Part shown: piece after piece, positions 62,601 to 64,000 of the stretch
Position numbering within the stretch: position 1 is the stretch's first letter
Layout of the letters: each line of letters begins with the position of its first letter
Source: Misgurnus anguillicaudatus
Lineage: Eukaryota > Chordata > Actinopteri > Cypriniformes > Cobitidae
NCBI RefSeq assembly: GCF_027580225.2
Contig: NC_073341.2
Span: 14,878,501 to 14,942,500, forward strand
Reading direction: 5' to 3'
Length of the DNA stretch: 64,000 bases
Position numbers and translations under genes: made by a program
The notes under the pieces: model-generated
Database searches by the model: none
What the model saw: only the letters and a program-made list of their open reading frames with translations
What the model was told of the DNA's origin: nothing

Positions 62601-63869
62601 TATTTTACAGAAAACTGTGTGCTTTGCAACTTATAAATGTAAAAAAAATTGATGATGCAGTTTTGGACCCGCTGGCAGGTCTGCGGAGTTTAAAGCCCGG
62701 AATACACTGCAGGATTTTTGCAATCCTATAAAATCATTACCTTATCACACTGTGCGACACAGATGGTTTAAACCCGGGCACAACAGGCATGTAGACTGTA
62801 CGATGATAACACCGAAGCTTTGTCGGCTGCGTCACACGTTAGCGCAACGTCACCAGCATGCGCTCGTGGTAAACAAATATCAGTACGCATGTTGTAGCAG
62901 CAAACACACTGTGCATTGATCATGTAGAATTTCTGATACTGTCAAAAAACTATCGTAGGCTATCTTTGAACGCAACACCGGGGAAACGGCTGTCTTTGCC
63001 CCCCTCTCACTGTAGGACATAGGACCATTGATGAAGAGCCACAATCACAAAAATCGGGACGATTGTTTCACGATGGCAATCTTTTGTGTAGGACAGCCAA
63101 TAATCGTGCAGTGTATCCCAGGCTTAAGGGGTTAAACAAGCAGTCTGGCACCTTGTCCTTCCTGCCAAAACTTGTAGCACCGTTAAAGCTGTTTAACATG
63201 TTACAGATACATCCCTTTGCCAGAATCTTGTCTAGAAAAAGTTCTGGGAGTGTACTTGTGCACAAACATTGAAGAACAACATTAACTTGGGATGATTTCA
63301 GCAGTCTACCTGGTGTTATTCTTAAACTTGAGGAAGTAATGCAGACAGGTAATGCACTGCTGAGGTCCCGGCCCCTCGCATCCGTTGTCACCACATTCAG
63401 GGTGGCAGGGACCTTGTGTGACAAAACACAAAAACAGATGAATTCAGAGGGTTTATACTTGCACTTAGTGAAGTGCAGAACAACAATAAGAAAGCATTAC
63501 CAACATAGTCCTCACTGTATTCTTCCTCGGGCTGAGGCTCGGCCACAGAGCGAGACCTGTCGCTGCGTAAGGAGTACGGGTGCACGGAGGTGCCATATAG
63601 CACTAAGGACCACTCTTTCAGCTTTCCTAAAAGTTAAAATGACAATTTGAACCAATAATATTGACCTTTTAATCAGAGTTAATATATATAGTTATATTTA
63701 GATACGGTTATATACTATTTTGGAGGAACTACCTGGTGCTTTCTGACTCCTAAGTTGAGAGGGAGAGTCATAGATCTCCAGTATCCAGTCTCCAGCGGCT
63801 TTCTCTCCCCAGCAGTGAGTGGTCATAAATTCCCAGTTTTTAAAGCCCTCCATTGAATGATCAAAGAGC
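22406..63869 (-). CDS. pcsk5: Proprotein convertase PC5/PC6, long membrane (PC5B) form, 3' 25 exons (partial)
   Basis: Twenty-five exons on the minus strand join without a frame break to about 1310 residues. Order: end of the P domain ([16 protein letters not shown]), a furin-like Cys-rich region with 22 CxxCxxxCxxC-type units, one transmembrane helix, and an acidic tail with [18 protein letters not shown]. Mammalian PC5B also has 22 such units. PC5 cleaves secreted precursors after basic residues; the Cys-rich part tethers it to cell-surface partners and the tail sorts the long form in the trans-Golgi/endosome system. The prodomain and Asp/His/Ser catalytic domain lie to the right of this window. 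Odd: a GC donor after exon 60136-60329; an unusual junction 53025 to 39129; a duplicated short intron at 38828-39026. Teleosts can have two pcsk5 copies, so a or b is not assigned. Family call very secure; exon borders are from splice consensus and phase only. Confidence 0.96.
23067..23253 (-). CDS. pcsk5: pcsk5 exon, 22nd Cys unit
   Basis: Starts in phase 0 after TTCATCACAG with [18 protein letters not shown] and ends with the Cys-rich CCGENTF...CCVCDELD, homologous to the CCNT..CCDCQDTTDE end of mammalian PC5B. The donor is GACG|GTACAA. This is the only phase-0 intron among these exons. Confidence 0.93.
23478..23572 (-). CDS. pcsk5: pcsk5 exon, end of Cys unit 21
   Basis: 31 codons: [20 protein letters not shown] then [11 protein letters not shown]. 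The acceptor is TGTAAACAG and the donor ACG|GTAATG. Too short to stand out alone, but phase and cysteine spacing fit both neighbours. Confidence 0.9.
23668..24398. mobile_element. 731-bp near-perfect palindromic element in a pcsk5 intron
   Basis: The left arm begins TTAAAGGAATAGTCTACTCA. The right arm is its reverse complement over some 330 bases, with a short loop around 24000-24070. The 146-codon open frame across it is a by-product of the palindrome and matches no protein family. Confidence 0.88.
24432..25010. mobile_element. hAT-like left end plus AT-rich tract
   Basis: CAGTGGTTTTCAAACTGGGG at 24432 is typical of a hAT terminus and resembles the element at 36205-36466, but no matching right end is visible. 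The rest (24540-25000) is ATATTT-rich low complexity with A/T inverted blocks. Confidence 0.45.
25095..25306 (-). CDS. pcsk5: pcsk5 exon, Cys units 20 and 21
   Basis: The acceptor TTTCTTTCTCAG precedes [20 protein letters not shown], then [20 protein letters not shown] and [14 protein letters not shown]. The donor is AGTG|GTAAGA. 70 full codons. Confidence 0.95.
25468..25683. mobile_element. MITE, 216 bp
   Basis: Left TTAAAAGGGACATTTCATGA, right the inverse ending TGAAATGTCCCCTTTAA. Related fragments lie near 38230-38375 and 42160-42225. Confidence 0.75.
25841..26142. mobile_element. MITE of the GGGATAGTTCACCC family
   Basis: TTAAAGGGACAGTACCCCCC at the left and GGGTGAAGTATCCCTTTAA at the right. 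Internal inverted blocks lie around CATTCACTTCCATAGTA / TACTATGGAAGCGAATG. Confidence 0.85.
26567..26893. mobile_element. MITE of the GGGATAGTTCACCC family
   Basis: Begins TTAAAGGGATAGTTCACCCA and ends TTGGGTGAACTAACCCCTTTAA. Same family and similar fold as 25841-26142. Confidence 0.85.
26894..27462. other. pcsk5 intronic, nothing recognised
   Basis: Single-copy-looking AT-rich intron sequence. No exon or element boundary found. Confidence 0.45.
27463..27640 (-). CDS. pcsk5: pcsk5 exon, Cys unit 19
   Basis: [20 protein letters not shown] then [20 protein letters not shown], and a final CVSTCPN. The acceptor is GCGTGTCAG and the donor ATAG|GTATCA. 58 full codons. Confidence 0.95.
27827..28060 (-). 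CDS. pcsk5: pcsk5 exon, Cys units 17-18
   Basis: [19 protein letters not shown], then [20 protein letters not shown], ending NPKHFLL. The acceptor is TTCATTTTAG and the donor TTAA|GTAAGA. 77 full codons. Confidence 0.95.
28142..28378 (-). CDS. pcsk5: pcsk5 exon, Cys unit 16
   Basis: [20 protein letters not shown], then [19 protein letters not shown], ending [10 protein letters not shown]. The acceptor is GGTTTTTCAG and the donor CGAG|GTCTGA. Only 81 bases separate it from the next exon downstream. Confidence 0.95.
28477..28691 (-). CDS. pcsk5: pcsk5 exon, Cys units 14 and 15
   Basis: [18 protein letters not shown], then [19 protein letters not shown] and [13 protein letters not shown]. The acceptor is GTCTTACAG and the donor AGCG|GTGAGG. 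71 full codons. Confidence 0.95.
28795..28990 (-). CDS. pcsk5: pcsk5 exon, Cys unit 13
   Basis: [19 protein letters not shown], then [17 protein letters not shown] and [10 protein letters not shown]. The acceptor is TGTTTACAG and the donor CAAG|GTTCAG. 64 full codons. Confidence 0.94.
29043..29278. mobile_element. Tc1/mariner-like fragment
   Basis: Starts ACAGTACTGTGCAAAAGTCT, a terminus typical of Tc1/mariner elements in fish, and runs into degenerate sequence with no matching right end. Confidence 0.45.
29279..30365 (-). mobile_element. Tc1-like element, dead copy 1
   Basis: The ends CACGTAAAGGACTATTAGGA and the inverse TTCCTAATACTTTAGGTG match the better-preserved copy at 54270-55477. 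The minus strand carries fragments of a Tc1 transposase ([19 protein letters not shown] region, helix-turn-helix region) broken by frameshifts, stops and an internal deletion relative to the other copy. It cannot make an enzyme. It lies in the pcsk5 intron between exons 30457-30534 and 28795-28990. Confidence 0.88.
30366..30408. repeat. (CATA)n microsatellite
   Basis: About ten TACA/CATA units directly after the Tc1-like element. Confidence 0.85.
30457..30534 (-). CDS. pcsk5: pcsk5 short exon, Cys unit 12
   Basis: 25 full codons: [20 protein letters not shown] then DSCHE. The acceptor is CCTGCTAAAG and the donor GAAG|GTAAAT. Homologous to the mammalian PCHSSCKTC unit. Confidence 0.93.
30653..30853 (-). 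CDS. pcsk5: pcsk5 exon, Cys unit 11
   Basis: [19 protein letters not shown], then [19 protein letters not shown] and [10 protein letters not shown]. The acceptor is TTCACCTGCAG and the donor AATG|GTAACA. 66 full codons, read directly from the splice sites. Confidence 0.94.
30958..31210 (+). mobile_element. tRNA-derived SINE with conserved core
   Basis: A-box-like TGGGTTCAGTGGTTC, B box GGTGGTTCAATCCC, core TCCTTGAGCAAGACACCTAA, and the tail AAAGCACTATATAAATGCAG. Its core resembles that of the SINE at 19625, but the tail differs. Confidence 0.85.
31417..31559 (-). CDS. pcsk5: pcsk5 exon, Cys unit 10
   Basis: [20 protein letters not shown], then [19 protein letters not shown] and DDGFLLS. The acceptor is TTTCTGCAG and the donor TCAG|GTGAGA. 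47 full codons. It corresponds to the mammalian CDQNGCYWCEEGFFLL unit. Confidence 0.95.
31649..31691 (-). CDS. pcsk5: pcsk5 micro-exon, 43 bases
   Basis: Encodes [13 protein letters not shown] between the acceptor GTTCCCTCAG and the donor CCA|GTAAGT. Small, but phases agree on both sides and mammals have the equivalent GTCTSCAMGYY. Confidence 0.88.
31692..34982. other. pcsk5 intron, 3.3 kb, repeat-rich
   Basis: Holds a partial copy of the 10756-10997 MITE family (about 31885-32060), the element at 32427-33149, and about 33930-34400, a diverged MITE starting AAAGGGATACTCCAGCC. Near 34600-34690 is a SINE tail fragment. No exon recognised. Confidence 0.7.
32427..33149. mobile_element. hAT-like element with a nested GC-rich MITE
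   Basis: Termini AGGGTTCCCACACCTTTG and the inverse GACCTGTGGGAACCCT, flanked by ATCACAC on both sides (eight bases if one mismatch is allowed). A second inverted pair, with CTCGCGCTGCGTC (near 32590) facing GACGCAGCGTCTCG (near 32780), marks another element nested inside. Confidence 0.65.
34983..35051 (-). CDS. pcsk5: pcsk5 short exon, Cys unit 9
   Basis: 22 full codons [20 protein letters not shown] followed by LS. The acceptor is TCCTGCACAG and the donor AGCG|GTCAGT. It matches mammalian DPDYEECVPCEEGC. Confidence 0.93.
36205..36466. mobile_element. hAT-type MITE with exact 8-bp target duplication
   Basis: CAGTGGTTCTCAAACTTTT at the left, inverse AGTTTAGGAACCACTG at the right, flanked by CCATAGAA at 36197-36204 and 36467-36474. 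Confidence 0.93.
36859..37057. mobile_element. MITE, 199 bp, palindromic
   Basis: CACTGAAAAAAATTATTCAT at the left pairs with the right end ATGAATCCTTTTTTTCGGTG. Inner blocks TTTTAAGGTA / TACCTTAAAA also pair. Confidence 0.8.
37432..37624. mobile_element. hAT-type MITE with exact 8-bp target duplication
   Basis: CAGGGGTAGGCAACGTCGGT at the left, inverse ACCGACGTTCCTTAACCCTG at the right, flanked by CACTAGAC at 37424-37431 and 37625-37632. Confidence 0.95.
37756..37950 (-). CDS. pcsk5: pcsk5 exon, Cys unit 8
   Basis: [20 protein letters not shown], then [20 protein letters not shown] and KCVKLQC. The acceptor is TTTCATCCAG and the donor TGTG|GTCAGT. Close to the mammalian LYQGECGDSCPEGHY unit. 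64 full codons. Confidence 0.95.
38691..38827 (-). CDS. pcsk5: pcsk5 exon, Cys unit 7
   Basis: [20 protein letters not shown] then [19 protein letters not shown] and TRCGE. The acceptor is ATCTCTGGCAG and the donor GAAG|GTAACT. 45 full codons. Confidence 0.95.
38828..39026. repeat. Tandem duplication inside a 199-base pcsk5 intron
   Basis: About 103 bases occur twice, starting at 38832 and 38935 (CAGAGATCAAAGAGTCAAAC in each; TGTCAATAACAAGCTGTTTA in each). The repeat unit carries near-copies of both splice sites, so the intron has a decoy acceptor and a decoy donor in its middle. Confidence 0.85.
39027..39129 (-). CDS. pcsk5: pcsk5 exon, Cys unit 6 (acceptor side of the odd junction)
   Basis: [19 protein letters not shown] then [14 protein letters not shown], 33 full codons. 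The acceptor is CTTTTTCTCAG and the donor CCAG|GTGACA. In mammals the same segment begins with Asp-Gly before Glu-Tyr, and these two codons are missing here. The exon starts inside a 12-base sequence that also sits just beyond the donor of the previous exon. Confidence 0.88.
39277..39407. mobile_element. Short hAT-like element
   Basis: CAGGGGCG at the left and CGCCCCTG at the right, with inner TGCATGCACAGAAATTTGTGCA palindromic material. No target duplication is seen. Confidence 0.5.
40671..41023. mobile_element. MITE with AAAGGTGCAGTGTGTAA termini
   Basis: Left TTAAAGGTGCAGTGTGTAAA, right inverse ATGACACACTGCACCTTCAA. No coding capacity. Confidence 0.75.
43797..44175. mobile_element. MITE of the GGGATAGTTCACCC family, right end lost
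   Basis: Begins AAAGAGATAGTTCACCCAAA. It includes paired CATCAACTGTGTG / CATCATTTATCAAAA blocks also seen at 60890-61085. It runs into the next element. Confidence 0.7.
44180..44400. mobile_element. MITE with AACCCAGC blocks
   Basis: Inverted ACCCATAATGGGTAAATATTGGACAGAAC at about 44201 faces GTTCTGTCCAATATTTACCC at about 44338, around AACCCAGCA / AACCCGGCA repeats. Confidence 0.7.
45640..45795. mobile_element. MITE, 150 bp
   Basis: AAAAAGGGACGAACCCAGCCG at the left faces CGGCTGGGTTTGTCCCTTTT at the right. The interior has ACCCAAAAATGGGT. Confidence 0.75.
46720..47135. promoter_or_regulatory. GC-rich patch inside the intron, function unknown
   Basis: GC content and CG dinucleotides rise sharply against the AT-rich intron (for example CGCGATCGGTCGGCGG). 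A 62-codon Arg/Ser-rich frame on the + strand (46953-47141) has no family match. It could be an alternative promoter, a noncoding exon or a decayed mobile element. Confidence 0.25.
47560..47633. repeat. (TG)n microsatellite
   Basis: About 37 uninterrupted TG units leading straight into the ATCC array. Confidence 0.97.
47634..49320. repeat. ATCC/ATCT tetranucleotide array with 623-base higher-order repeat
   Basis: Imperfect CATC / TATC units. A long segment marked by CATAGATATAAATGGATGGA and TGTCTGTCCATGCATCCAAA occurs at about 48130 and again at about 48753, a shift of 623 bases, so the array has been duplicated in large blocks. Long Ser-Ile-His-Pro open frames are artefacts. Confidence 0.93.
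49321..50890 (-). mobile_element. Dead Tc1-type element inside the satellite array
   Basis: Ends CAGTGGCAAGAAAAAGCATG and the inverse CACACACCCCCCCCCGCCACTG, with GTGAACCCCTAGG / CCTAGGGGTTCAC just inside. The minus strand retains Tc1 transposase pieces: the helix-turn-helix part [41 protein letters not shown], and [13 protein letters not shown] further on, in different frames with stops between. It interrupts the ATCC array, which continues on both sides. Confidence 0.9.
50891..52760. repeat. ATCC/ATCT array with 642-base higher-order repeat
   Basis: Same tetranucleotides as on the left of the Tc1 element. The non-satellite marker GTATGAAACCTGTTTCTAGT occurs at about 51470 and 52112, 642 bases apart, and in diverged form near 52750. 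The marker ends each block. Confidence 0.92.
53025..53131 (-). CDS. pcsk5: pcsk5 exon, Cys unit 5 (donor side of the odd junction)
   Basis: [19 protein letters not shown] then [16 protein letters not shown], 35 full codons. The acceptor is TCTGCCTCCAG. The chosen donor is ATCT|GTAAAG, the only one giving an open frame into the next exon. Without splicing the frame continues as Cys-Lys-Asp-Gly-Glu-Tyr-Leu, the residues conserved in mammals, then about 36 mostly hydrophobic residues to a stop near 52894. Confidence 0.85.
53214..53352 (-). CDS. pcsk5: pcsk5 exon between Cys units 4 and 5
   Basis: [20 protein letters not shown], then [19 protein letters not shown] and SCHK. The acceptor is GTGTTTAG and the donor CAA|GTCAGT. 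It matches mammalian SISYYFDHSSENGYKSCKKC in spacing. Confidence 0.94.
53821..53924 (-). CDS. pcsk5: pcsk5 exon, Cys unit 4
   Basis: [20 protein letters not shown] then [12 protein letters not shown]. The acceptor is TTTCTGTTAG and the donor GCAG|GTAAAA. Mammals have LQGSRCSVSCEDGRYFNG at the same place. Confidence 0.96.
54230..54269. mobile_element. MITE left piece, split by Tc1
   Basis: ATTCTGTCATCATTTACTCA and AACCTGTATA are the start of the GGGATAGTTCACCC-family body. The continuation (CATTTCTTTGTTTTG) is found only after 55477. Confidence 0.75.
54270..55477 (-). mobile_element. Tc1-like element, dead copy 2, TA flanks
   Basis: Inverted ends ACCTAAAGGATTATTAGAAA and its exact complement, flanked by TA (54268-54269; 55478-55479). 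The minus strand shows the N-terminal helix-turn-helix part of a Tc1 transposase ([66 protein letters not shown]) at about 55316-54990. Downstream are DDE-region fragments ([20 protein letters not shown], then [19 protein letters not shown]) in other frames. Frameshifts and stops make it inactive. Confidence 0.93.
55478..55960. mobile_element. MITE right piece, split by Tc1
   Basis: Resumes the family body with CATTTCTTTGTTTTG and ends near GTATACAGGTTTGAAACAT. A different repeat (CTTATTTTAGCAAA-like, 55660-55850) lies within. Confidence 0.55.
55961..57015. other. pcsk5 intronic, nothing recognised
   Basis: No exon or element border found. Open frames here lack any family motif. Confidence 0.45.
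57016..57100 (-). CDS. pcsk5: pcsk5 exon, Cys unit 3
   Basis: [20 protein letters not shown] then TECKNGL. The acceptor is TTTCTCCCACAG and the donor TCAG|GTAATT. Mammals have LCRKCSENCKTCTEFHNC here. Confidence 0.96.
57260..57780. repeat. Interspersed repeat piece shared with rfk intron 2
   Basis: AAAGCCAGAGGGCGCTCTCG, CACTAGATGTCACCTTGG and CTCCGCCTGTACTTCGAATT occur here and, partly inverted, at about 15008-15600. Confidence 0.75.
57948..58965 (+). repeat. Composite interspersed repeat, copy 2
   Basis: Same ordered blocks as 15899-17010 (TGTAAAAAAGATGGACGAC, AACGTCAGTTTGGAGCCA, ATCTTTCGGAAACTTTTATT, CACCAGGGGGCGATCAAAGA). It is interrupted by the palindrome at 58128-58457. Confidence 0.8.
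58128..58457. mobile_element. Palindromic MITE nested in the composite repeat
   Basis: CATCTTACCACAGG at the left and CCTGTGGTAAGATG at the right. The arms (ATTGAGTTTTAATGGTGCAG and its inverse) pair for most of their length. Confidence 0.88.
59100..59210. repeat. (AATTC)n with TTTATTTATATAGCGCTTTT tail
   Basis: Five AATTC units followed by the widespread fish repeat tail AAAGCAGCTTTACA. A truncated retroelement end, family not assigned. Confidence 0.6.
59517..59682. mobile_element. MITE with pyrimidine-rich arms
   Basis: TTAGGCCCAATCCCATTACT at the left faces the inverse of TTAAGGCCCGGTCCCGTTTC at the right. CCCCTTACCCCTACC and GGTAGGGGTAAGGGG pair inside. Confidence 0.82.
60136..60329 (-). 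CDS. pcsk5: pcsk5 exon, Cys unit 2, with GC donor
   Basis: [36 protein letters not shown], then [13 protein letters not shown]. The acceptor is CGTCTCTCAG. No GT donor gives the right phase; CTCG|GCAAGT does and is the classic GC-donor consensus. 64 full codons. Confidence 0.94.
60785..61190. mobile_element. MITE of the GGGATAGTTCACCC family
   Basis: TTTAGTTCACGCAAAAATGA at the left, inverse TGGGTGAACTATCCCTTTAA at the right. Inner blocks ATGATGGTAAGC.ACAG occur three times. Confidence 0.8.
61255..62450. mobile_element. Three nested copies of one GC-rich MITE family
   Basis: GCGTCATGGGAGGGGCTTCT occurs at about 61386 (+), as its inverse at about 61765, and again at about 62190 (+). Each is followed by CGCTCGCTTCC and GGTCCTGATTGGTTAACG. 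Outer ends CACACCAACCACGGTAGAGG and the inverse CCTCTACCGCGTCTGGTGTG close the unit. Confidence 0.75.
62692..63126. mobile_element. MITE, 435 bp
   Basis: AAGCCCGGAATACACTGCAG at the left and the inverse TGCAGTGTATCCCAGGCTTA at the right. The interior has GATTGT / ACAATC pairs. Confidence 0.75.
63310..63412 (-). CDS. pcsk5: pcsk5 exon, Cys unit 1
   Basis: [19 protein letters not shown] then [14 protein letters not shown], 33 full codons. The acceptor is GTCACACAAG and the donor CCAG|GTAGAC. Very close to mammalian PECSEVGCDGPGPDHC and LKNNTR. Confidence 0.97.
63501..63626 (-). CDS. pcsk5: pcsk5 exon, end of P domain and linker
   Basis: [18 protein letters not shown] ends the P domain. It is followed by a variable Ser/Arg then Glu-rich linker ([13 protein letters not shown]) leading to the Cys-rich region. 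The acceptor is ACTTTTAG and the donor GTTG|GTAATG. 41 full codons. Confidence 0.97.
63733..63869 (-). CDS. pcsk5: pcsk5 exon, P domain (partial gene edge)
   Basis: [20 protein letters not shown] and [20 protein letters not shown], the beta-sheet P domain that stabilises the convertase catalytic domain. The acceptor is TGTATCACAG and the donor CCAG|GTAGTT. The preceding exons, with the catalytic domain, are outside the window. Confidence 0.97.
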
Positions 63870-64000
63870 CTGTGATACAGACAAAAACATATTGTATATG
63901 TATCTAATATATTGCCATCTTTAACAAAATGTAGTACATTTTATGAATTATATTGGAATTTACCAGAAAGAAACAACTAAATGCAAATGTGTCTGACACC
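63870..64000. other. pcsk5 intron at the window edge
   Basis: Reads as intron on the minus strand. No exon matching the expected preceding P-domain residues is present. Confidence 0.7.

Noticed and set aside
63955..64000. Possible further pcsk5 exon ending at TTTCTG|GTAAAT
   Set aside because: The frame required by the next exon does not give the expected P-domain residues, and another frame has a stop; looks like intron.

Overview
The window is vertebrate nuclear DNA, almost certainly from a cyprinid (carp or minnow type) fish. The reasons are split genes with GT-AG introns, very dense short inverted-repeat DNA transposons (MITEs), tRNA-derived SINEs of the cyprinid type, Tc1/mariner relics, long CT, TG and tetranucleotide arrays, and two genes in vertebrate order. 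The species cannot be named from sequence alone.

Layout. Bases 1-14031 hold no gene I can recognise: a CpG-containing low-repeat stretch near 850-1450, microsatellites, SINE pieces and about seven MITEs. Riboflavin kinase (rfk) lies on the + strand in four coding exons (14032-17788, 161 residues), complete, with poly(A) signals near 19104-19127. Bases 19.6-21.6 kb are a nest of SINE and fold-back elements. From 22406 to the right edge runs the 3' part of pcsk5 (proprotein convertase subtilisin/kexin type 5) on the - strand. I could place 25 consecutive coding exons, each with matching reading phase, about 1310 residues. They cover the end of the P domain, the whole cysteine-rich region with 22 CxxCxxxCxxC-type units, the transmembrane segment, and an acidic cytoplasmic tail. 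The prodomain and catalytic domain lie beyond base 64000. The two genes are convergent (tail to tail), as PCSK5 and RFK are on human chromosome 9q21.

The genes do not form a pathway. RFK makes FMN in the cytosol. PC5B is a membrane-anchored secretory-pathway protease whose Cys-rich region binds cell-surface partners and whose acidic tail sorts it.

Most remaining sequence is intronic transposon material. The largest intron (39130-53024, 13.9 kb) holds a tetranucleotide array with higher-order repeats and a dead Tc1-type element. The most unusual point is at the two ends of this intron: a perfect 12-base direct repeat sits at the donor exon and at the acceptor. This is the position where mammals choose between the PC5A and PC5B isoforms. 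The only in-frame splice I can find removes the conserved residues Cys-Lys-Asp-Gly and leaves a Trp. A GC-AG intron and a tandemly duplicated short intron with decoy splice sites are further oddities in the same gene. I see no bacterial, viral or CRISPR-like system.
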